In this document: positions 6,991 to 11,066 of the stretch, piece after piece | Position numbering within the stretch: the first letter of the stretch is position 1 | Layout of the letters: every line of letters begins with the position of its first letter | From: Woeseiaceae bacterium | GTDB lineage: Bacteria; Pseudomonadota; Gammaproteobacteria; Steroidobacterales; Woeseiaceae | NCBI GenBank assembly: GCA_022866645.1 | Contig: JALHUQ010000336.1 | Location: forward strand, 1-11,066 | Direction: 5' to 3' | DNA: 11,066 nt | The notes under the pieces: generated by a model | Seen by the model: only the letters and a program-made list of their open reading frames with translations | What the model was told of the DNA's origin: nothing | Databases searched by the model: none | Translations under genes and position numbers: made by a program

Positions 6991-8055
6991 CTATTCGAGA
7001 CGAGTAATCACGCCCTGTTCCACGTGGAACAGGACAGGTTTTTCCGGGAAGGCCAGAGCCCGCGGATCGAGGCTCGTCGCCACAACCTGGCAGCCCAGCG
7101 CCGCCACCGCCGACATTAGCCGGGTAACCGAATCGCTGTCGAGCTCCGCGGCCGGATCGTCCAATAGCAACAATAGTGGCCGTTCGAGGGCCGCCTGCGC
7201 GGTCTGTGTTGCGGCGAGAATCATCGCGCTGGCCAGCAGCTTTTGCTGCCCGCGAGACACCAGCTTTCGCGCCTGCCGTTCGTCGCTGCTAACCTTAACA
7301 TCCGCCCGATGCGGCCCGGATTGGGTCGCACCCAATTGCAGCTCTCGTTCCAGACCCTCCTCGAGCGCCATCTCCAGGGATTTCTCTCGCGACCAGCCCT
7401 GTTGATACTCAAACGACAGCTCCGTCTGCAGTAGCGCTTTCCCATGATCCAGGAGGCTTCTTTGTGTCAGCGCCAGAACGTCTCGCCGCGAGCGATCCAG
7501 CTGCCCCGCCAGGTCGACAAATTCCGCATTCCAGCTGCGTATCGCCGCTTCCGTGGACCTCAGCCTCAGGGCCGCATTCCGCTGTTTCAACGCCCGCCGA
7601 AACCGCCGCCAGATCATCAGGTGGTCGTGTTCCACGTGGAACGCCACCCAGTCCAGAAAGCGCCGCCGAAGCTCGGGCCCGCCCGCGATGAGGTTGTGAA
7701 CCTCCGGATCGATAACCTGCAACGGCAGCGCCTCGGCCAGGGCCACTGCTCCAGACCCGGCCTCCCCGCCTACCCGAACCTCAAGACCCTCTCGGCTATT
7801 TCGAACACCGATGTTGAGCTTGCCGTGCGCACGCTCCAGCTCGCCAAACAGCACGAACTGTTCCTGGCCATGTCGGATCAGGTTCGCTGTGCTCGCGCCA
7901 CGAAAGGACTTTCCCCTGCCCAGATACGCCAACGCCTCCAGAAGACTCGTCTTCCCGGAGGCGTTAGCGCCGGTAATCAAATTGAAGCGCGGCCCAAACT
8001 CAAGCTCCGCGTATTCAAGGCAACGAAAATTAGTGGCCCTAAACAGGCGAATCAT
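6991..8055 (-). CDS. recF: DNA replication and repair protein RecF
   Basis: The 354-residue SMC-like ATPase RecF acts with RecO and RecR to load RecA at single-strand gaps and helps stalled forks. The Walker A motif GANASGKT is at residues 29-36. The ABC-type signature SRGQQKLLASA starts at about 267. Walker B is LLLLLDDPAAELD at 294-306, and a D-loop-like TSLDPR lies near the C-terminus. ATG 8055 is preceded by GAGGGCGACAGC, a usable Shine-Dalgarno about 8 bases away, and lies 16 bases after the dnaN stop, so it is co-transcribed with dnaN. Two parS-like 14-bp palindromes are embedded in the gene; both encode Phe-His-Val-Glu, at residues 139-142 and 343-346. A short imperfect TTTCC/GGAAA repeat lies just after the stop without a T-tract, so no terminator is called before gyrB. 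Confidence 0.97.
   Translation of the reverse strand: MIRLFRATNFRCLEYAELEFGPRFNLITGANASGKTSLLEALAYLGRGKSFRGASTANLIRHGQEQFVLFGELERAHGKLNIGVRNSREGLEVRVGGEAGSGAVALAEALPLQVIDPEVHNLIAGGPELRRRFLDWVAFHVEHDHLMIWRRFRRALKQRNAALRLRSTEAAIRSWNAEFVDLAGQLDRSRRDVLALTQRSLLDHGKALLQTELSFEYQQGWSREKSLEMALEEGLERELQLGATQSGPHRADVKVSSDERQARKLVSRGQQKLLASAMILAATQTAQAALERPLLLLLDDPAAELDSDSVTRLMSAVAALGCQVVATSLDPRALAFPEKPVLFHVEQGVITRLE
7016..7031. other. parS-like ParB-binding site 1 (within recF 3' end)
   Basis: TGTTCCACGTGGAACA is a perfect 16-bp palindrome identical to the form of parS found in pseudomonads and one base per arm from the Bacillus consensus TGTTTCACGTGAAACA. ParB loads here and spreads or slides to build the partition complex that segregates newly copied origins. 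The site is coding: in RecF it specifies FHVE at 343-346. The parA-parB genes usually lie beyond rnpA/gidA, outside the window. Confidence 0.85.
7628..7643. other. parS-like ParB-binding site 2 (within recF)
   Basis: TGTTCCACGTGGAACG keeps the complete 14-bp core GTTCCACGTGGAAC at 7629-7642; only the outermost pair is imperfect (T/G). It lies 612 bp from site 1 in the same reading frame, encoding RecF FHVE at 139-142. It is about 1.7 kb from the DnaA boxes, the usual origin-proximal position of parS. Confidence 0.83.
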
Positions 8056-8071
8056 GCTGTCGCCCTCGCGC

Positions 8072-9169
8072 CTAAAGGCGCATGGGCATTACAACAAAGG
8101 TGCAATCCTCATTCCCTGGCTGCCTGATCAGACAGCTCGAATTGCTGTCCTGAACCGACACGGTCACGTCATCACCCTCAACCGCACCCAGGGCATCAAG
8201 CAAATAATTCACATTAAAGCCGATCTCGATATCCTCGCCCGAATACTCAACACTCAGCTCTTCCTCAGCCTCTTCCTGCTCCGGATTGTGTGCCTGCAAT
8301 ACAACCCCGCTATCGCGGATAACCAGCCGAATCCCCCGGTACTTCTCGTTAGACAAAATAGCTGTCCGCTGCAGGGCATTTTTGAACTCACCGCGATCGG
8401 CCTTCAGCTCATTCGACGACTGCTTCGGAATCACGCGCTCATACTCCGGGAAGCGACCATCAATCAGTTTTGATGTAAACCGTATGCCCGCCAGCTGAAT
8501 ACGAATGTGGTTGGAGCCCAACTCGATATTCAGATCTCCTTCGCCCGACAGCAGCCGCTGCAACTCCAGAACACCCTTTCGCGGCACAATAACCTGCTGC
8601 TGCTCAAAATCTCCCGCACTGAGCGCCACCTGACAAAGCGCCAACCGGTGTCCGTCCGTTGCCACAGACCTCAGGTATTTGCCACTCGTTTCCAGCAACA
8701 TCCCGTTCAGGTAGTAACGCACGTCTTGTTGCGCCATCGAAAAGTGTGTCTTCTCAATCAGCCTCCCCAGCGACGCCTGGCTCACCGTAATTGTCTGCCC
8801 TGCCTTAATGTCTTCAATCACGGGAAACTCGGCGGCCGGTAGCGTTACAAGGTTGAACTTACTTCGCCCGGAGCGAACCGTGAGTTTCTCGCCGCTCAAG
8901 CTAACAGCGATAGTTGACCCCTCCGGAAGCGCGCGGCAAATATCCAGCAACTTTCGCCCGGAGACAGTAATTTCTCCGTCCGACTCCGCCTCTACCTCCA
9001 CCTGGGCGACTAACTCAACCTCAAGGTCTGTCGCGGTAACGCCAAGTTGTCCATCTTTCGCGATCAACAACACATTCGACAAAATCGGCATCGTTTGTCG
9101 TCGCTCAACAACCCCAATTACAGCCTGTAGCGGCTTCAATAATGCTTCGCGACTTGCGGTAAACTTCAT
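8072..9169 (-). CDS. dnaN: DNA polymerase III beta subunit (sliding clamp)
   Basis: The 365-residue clamp (E. coli 366) dimerises into a ring around DNA and tethers Pol III and many repair proteins. The N-terminus MKFTASREALLKPLQAVIGVVERRQTMPIL and the VTATDLEVELVAQV strand are typical of the first clamp domain. Three similar domains follow at roughly 1-122, 123-245 and 246-365. The central DVRYYLNGMLLE and ATDGHRLAL blocks and the C-terminal VVMPMRL, which helps line the partner-binding pocket, are conserved. ATG 9169 is chosen because AGGTGG (9175-9180) stands 5 bases upstream and the homologous protein starts MKFT. An in-frame GTG three codons earlier lies inside that ribosome site. It is the first gene after the putative origin and is followed by recF after 16 bases. 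A separate promoter probably lies in the AT-rich gap, but I cannot place it reliably. Confidence 0.98.
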   Translation of the reverse strand: MKFTASREALLKPLQAVIGVVERRQTMPILSNVLLIAKDGQLGVTATDLEVELVAQVEVEAESDGEITVSGRKLLDICRALPEGSTIAVSLSGEKLTVRSGRSKFNLVTLPAAEFPVIEDIKAGQTITVSQASLGRLIEKTHFSMAQQDVRYYLNGMLLETSGKYLRSVATDGHRLALCQVALSAGDFEQQQVIVPRKGVLELQRLLSGEGDLNIELGSNHIRIQLAGIRFTSKLIDGRFPEYERVIPKQSSNELKADRGEFKNALQRTAILSNEKYRGIRLVIRDSGVVLQAHNPEQEEAEEELSVEYSGEDIEIGFNVNYLLDALGAVEGDDVTVSVQDSNSSCLIRQPGNEDCTFVVMPMRL

Positions 9170-9181
9170 AGCTTCCACCTG

Positions 9182-9222
9182 TTAATAAATATTGGAAATA
9201 GTTAATTTATTGTTATTATTAA
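9182..9222. other. AT-rich putative DNA unwinding element
   Basis: About 41 bases that are nearly all A/T, with only a few G residues. GTTAAT occurs twice (9181-9186 and 9201-9206), and a run of TTA/TTG triplets spans 9207-9221. It lies at the dnaN-proximal edge of the box cluster, where strand opening would be expected. The placement is inference from composition. Confidence 0.55.
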
Positions 9223-9235
9223 GCGAGCCTTTTCC

Positions 9236-9244
9236 TGTGCATAA
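9236..9244 (-). other. DnaA box (relaxed consensus)
   Basis: TGTGCATAA, the reverse complement of TTATGCACA, fits the relaxed consensus TTWTNCACA. It is the box nearest the AT-rich tract. Confidence 0.65.
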
Positions 9245-9282
9245 CTTTATAAATATCATAAAAAACAAGTACTTAACAAACA

Positions 9283-9291
9283 TTTTTCACA
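9283..9291 (+). other. DnaA box (relaxed, weaker)
   Basis: TTTTTCACA fits TTWTNCACA but differs from TTATCCACA at two positions. It probably has lower affinity and may be chance in AT-rich DNA. Confidence 0.4.
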
Positions 9292-9322
9292 CCAACAAAT
9301 CGAGCACTCTATGGCTGCCACC

Positions 9323-9331
9323 TGTGGATAA
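9323..9331 (-). other. DnaA box (perfect consensus)
   Basis: TGTGGATAA is the exact reverse complement of the high-affinity box TTATCCACA. A weaker copy, TGTGGACGA at 9334-9342, follows 2 bases later in the same orientation. Confidence 0.85.
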
Positions 9332-9368
9332 TCTGTGGACGAAAAAAACGACAAGACTTTTCCACCAC

Positions 9369-9377
9369 TTATCCACA
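9369..9377 (+). other. DnaA box (perfect consensus) abutting the dnaA stop
   Basis: TTATCCACA matches the consensus exactly and ends at the base next to the dnaA TGA (9378-9380). It is opposite in orientation to the perfect box at 9323. Confidence 0.85.
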
Positions 9378-10715
9378 TCATCCTGTCAGAGTTCTCAACA
9401 AATTCAAGTAATCGTCATCCACCCTCTTTTCCGTCTCACGCAAGGACTCGATTCTCCGGCAACCATGCAGAACTGTCGTGTGATCTCGTCCGCCGAAAGC
9501 ATCACCAATTTCCGGAAGACTATGGTTGGTCAGTTCCTTGGCGAGCGCCATGCCAAACTGGCGGGGCCGCGCAATCGAGCGGGTTCTTTTCTTTGATAGC
9601 AGATCACCAACACGGATCTTAAAATACTCCGCCACGGTTTTCTGAATGTTTTCGATGGAAACCAGACGATCCTGAAGCGCCAGCAAGTCCCGAAGCGCTT
9701 CCTTGGCGAAATCGAGATCAATAGCCCGGCCGGTAAAACGGTAATTGGCAATGACGCGCCGCAAGGCGCCCTCCAACTCCCGGACATTCGACCGAATCCG
9801 CTTCGCGATGAAAAACGCAACCTCTTCCGGTAACACAATACCTTCCGCCGCCGCCTTGCTCATCAAGATTGCCACCGAGGTTTCAAGTTCCGGTGGCTCT
9901 ATCGAGACTGTCAGGCCCCAGCCAAAGCGCGACTTCAGTCGTTCCTCAAGACCGGATACCTCCTTGGGATAACGGTCGCAAGTCAGAATAATTTGCCGTT
10001 GCCCCTCAAGCAGGGCATTGAAGGTATGAAAAAACTCCTCTTGCGAGCGCTCCTTGCCGGCAAAAAACTGTATGTCGTCAATCAAAAGCGCGTCCAACGA
10101 CCGGTAGGAGCGTTTGAACTCCGAGATAGTGTTGTGCTGCAGGCCCTTAACCATGTCGCCAACGAAACGTTCCGAGTGCACATAGCTAACCCGTGCCCCA
10201 GGATTGACCTTCAACATCGCGTTACCGACAGCGTGCATCAGGTGGGTCTTGCCCAAGCCAACACCACCATAAATAAACAAGGGGTTGTACGAGAGACCAG
10301 GATTTTCCCCGACCTGGGTGGCAGCGGCCCTGGCCAGTTGATTGCTCTTGCCCTCGACAAAGTTTTCAAAGGTAAACGACGGGTTCAGGCGAGAGGCAAC
10401 CGGTGAATGGGTAGCTACCGCGATCGGCGTGGCCCGCGGCCGGCCGTCCCTGATGGCCGGACCGGCCACACTGCGCGATCCGACTTCAATCACCAGCTCC
10501 GTGCCGCCGCCGCTTTCTTCAACGAGCTGCAATATCCTCTGAATGTGGTGCTGCTGTAACCAGTCGACCACAAAGCGATTCGGGGCAAGCAGCCGCAAGA
10601 CGCTGCCATCGTCGACGGCCTGCAGGGGCCGGATCCAGGTATTGAACTGCTGCTCCGGTAGCTCCGCCTGCAGGACGCGGAGGCACTGGTTCCAAAGCGT
10701 CGATTCAGCGGACAA
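9378..10715 (-). CDS. dnaA: Chromosomal replication initiator protein DnaA
   Basis: This 445-residue AAA+ initiator (E. coli 467; the linker domain II is shorter here) binds DnaA boxes, oligomerises with ATP and melts oriC. Domain I begins LWNQCLRVLQAELPEQQFNTWIRPLQ. AAA+ motifs: Walker A GGVGLGKT at 150-157, Walker B LLIDDIQ at about 210-216, the arginine finger in LKSRFGWG (R263), and sensor II in SNVRELEGAL (R312). The domain IV DNA-binding signature GGRDHTTVLHG is at 408-418. The start chosen is TTG 10715, giving MSAESTLWNQC, because GGGGA stands exactly 5 bases upstream and this aligns with homologous N-termini. TTG 10727 is an alternative. No ATG or GTG lies in frame between TTG 10727 and the upstream stop at 10761-10763. 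The putative origin begins right after its stop. Confidence 0.97.
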   Translation of the reverse strand: MSAESTLWNQCLRVLQAELPEQQFNTWIRPLQAVDDGSVLRLLAPNRFVVDWLQQHHIQRILQLVEESGGGTELVIEVGSRSVAGPAIRDGRPRATPIAVATHSPVASRLNPSFTFENFVEGKSNQLARAAATQVGENPGLSYNPLFIYGGVGLGKTHLMHAVGNAMLKVNPGARVSYVHSERFVGDMVKGLQHNTISEFKRSYRSLDALLIDDIQFFAGKERSQEEFFHTFNALLEGQRQIILTCDRYPKEVSGLEERLKSRFGWGLTVSIEPPELETSVAILMSKAAAEGIVLPEEVAFFIAKRIRSNVRELEGALRRVIANYRFTGRAIDLDFAKEALRDLLALQDRLVSIENIQKTVAEYFKIRVGDLLSKKRTRSIARPRQFGMALAKELTNHSLPEIGDAFGGRDHTTVLHGCRRIESLRETEKRVDDDYLNLLRTLTG

Positions 10716-10757
10716 GCAGTTCCCCAAAAGACCCCATACGGTGCGGGCCAGGCCGTA

Positions 10758-10767
10758 GTCTTAAGAC
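10758..10767. promoter_or_regulatory. Perfect 10-bp palindrome in the dnaA leader region
   Basis: GTCTTAAGAC is a perfect inverted repeat 43 bases upstream of the dnaA start, within the dnaA-rpmH gap. It could be an operator or part of the dnaA leader. No known regulator motif is recognised, and a 10-bp palindrome can arise by chance. The dnaA promoter itself cannot be placed; TATAGA and TATTGT on the minus strand near 10769-10793 are candidate -10 elements without good -35 partners. Confidence 0.3.
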
Positions 10768-10819
10768 AATAGAAAGACCGCGCAGTCTATACTGAAACTC
10801 TAGGGTTTACATCCGTCTA

Positions 10820-10848
10820 TTGACAGTGTCTGGGCATCTGAGTACCCT
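10820..10848 (+). promoter_or_regulatory. rpmH promoter (sigma-70 type)
   Basis: A perfect -35 TTGACA at 10820-10825, a 17-base spacer and the -10 TACCCT at 10843-10848 predict a start near 10855, about 50 bases before rpmH. The -10 departs from consensus, but the perfect -35 and ideal spacing make it the best promoter in the window. It points away from dnaA and would also serve the rnpA expected downstream. Confidence 0.75.
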
Positions 10849-10849
10849 T

Positions 10850-10871
10850 GCCGGCCTTCTGAAAAGCCGGC
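10850..10871. repeat. GCCGGC inverted-repeat pair at the rpmH transcription start
   Basis: GCCGGC occurs at 10850-10855 and again at 10866-10871, separated by 10 bases (CTTCTGAAAA). As RNA this would be a 6-bp stem, but the predicted start near 10855 would remove most of the left arm. It may therefore be a DNA-level site or a chance repeat. No T-tract follows, so it is not a terminator. Confidence 0.4.
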
Positions 10872-10904
10872 GAATTAGCCCGGTAATTGATCCAGGTAAT
10901 CGCC

Positions 10905-11039
10905 ATGAAACGCACATTCCAGCCCAGCAAAATCAAGCGCGCCCGCACCCACGGCTTTCGGGCCCGCATGGCGACAAAAGGTGGGCGACTCGTTCTTAAG
11001 GCCCGACGCGCCAAGGGCCGCGTTCAGCTGACGCCGTAA
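10905..11039 (+). CDS. rpmH: 50S ribosomal protein L34
   Basis: A 44-residue, very basic ribosomal protein of the large subunit. The sequence starts MKRTFQPSKIKRARTHGFRARMATKGGR and ends RRAKGRVQLTP, matching L34 along its whole length (E. coli 46 residues). ATG 10905 is preceded by AGG about 8 bases upstream, a modest ribosome site. It is read divergently from dnaA with its own strong promoter, the classical origin-region arrangement. The next gene is normally rnpA (RNase P protein). The 27 bases remaining in the window contain no ATG or GTG start for it, so it would begin beyond the edge. Confidence 0.97.
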   Translation: MKRTFQPSKIKRARTHGFRARMATKGGRLVLKARRAKGRVQLTP

Positions 11040-11066
11040 CGCATCCGCGACCGTCACGACGACGCC

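Larger units (their letters stand above)
9181..9377. other. oriC: Putative chromosomal replication origin (oriC), dnaA-dnaN intergenic region
   Basis: This gene-free gap of about 200 bp is much more AT-rich than the coding DNA around it. It contains two perfect DnaA boxes, two relaxed boxes and two weaker box-like sequences (TGTGGACGA at 9334-9342, TTTTCCACC at 9358-9366). An almost pure A/T tract beside the dnaN start could be the unwinding element. Boxes beside an AT-rich tract between dnaA and dnaN are standard origin architecture. It contains no GATC, unlike E. coli oriC. It must also carry any dnaN promoter. Function is inferred. Confidence 0.8.

Noticed and set aside
7444..8473. Plus-strand open frames opposite recF and dnaN (227 and 220 codons)
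   Set aside because: They overlap each other and run antisense to secure genes; composition reflects the complement of GC-biased codons.
11040..11066. Start of rnpA
   Set aside because: The remaining 27 bases contain no ATG, GTG or recognisable RnpA N-terminus; the gene is expected only from synteny.
1..11066. CRISPR arrays, insertion sequences, tRNA or rRNA genes, defence or secretion systems
   Set aside because: No repeat arrays, transposase motifs, tRNA-like structures or rRNA segments were seen; the window is a conserved core-genome region.

Overview
This window is the replication-origin neighbourhood of a gammaproteobacterial chromosome. The gene order glyS-gmhB-plsC, convergent with gyrB-recF-dnaN-dnaA, which is in turn divergent from rpmH, is the arrangement known from Pseudomonas and related lineages. 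The proteins (an 812-residue GyrB of the long proteobacterial type, L34, DnaA, a short-loop GmhB) also fit that class. The genus cannot be fixed from the sequence. One departure from the Pseudomonas layout is a two-gene lipoprotein cassette, a small DUF6491-like lipoprotein plus an M13 metallopeptidase, lying between gyrB and plsC.

Layout: 1-1791 is a tightly packed plus-strand operon: the 3' end of glyS (glycyl-tRNA synthetase beta subunit), gmhB (LPS-core heptose phosphatase) and plsC (phosphatidic-acid synthesis), with gaps or overlaps of only a few bases. A strong bidirectional hairpin terminator (1801-1830) closes it and also serves the convergent minus-strand genes. On the minus strand, read from right to left, are dnaA (9378-10715), the putative oriC (about 9181-9377), dnaN (8072-9169), recF (6991-8055), gyrB (4427-6865), the small lipoprotein (3925-4332) and the M13 peptidase (1848-3899). 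At the right edge rpmH (10905-11039) reads outward on the plus strand from a good sigma-70 promoter. The last 27 bases show no start for the rnpA gene expected next.

The most informative non-coding signals concern chromosome replication and segregation. The dnaA-dnaN gap is AT-rich and holds two perfect DnaA boxes (TTATCCACA) plus two relaxed ones. I see no DnaA box in the dnaA-rpmH gap. Two copies of the centromere-like ParB site (core GTTCCACGTGGAAC) lie inside the recF coding sequence, 612 bp apart and in the same reading frame, so each encodes Phe-His-Val-Glu. The window thus combines the initiator (DnaA), its probable origin, the sliding clamp (DnaN), gap repair (RecF), DNA supercoiling (GyrB) and segregation sites.

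I did not find a previously undescribed system. The parts most worth checking are the placement of oriC, the recF-embedded parS pair, the probable TTG start of dnaA and the lipoprotein/peptidase pair.
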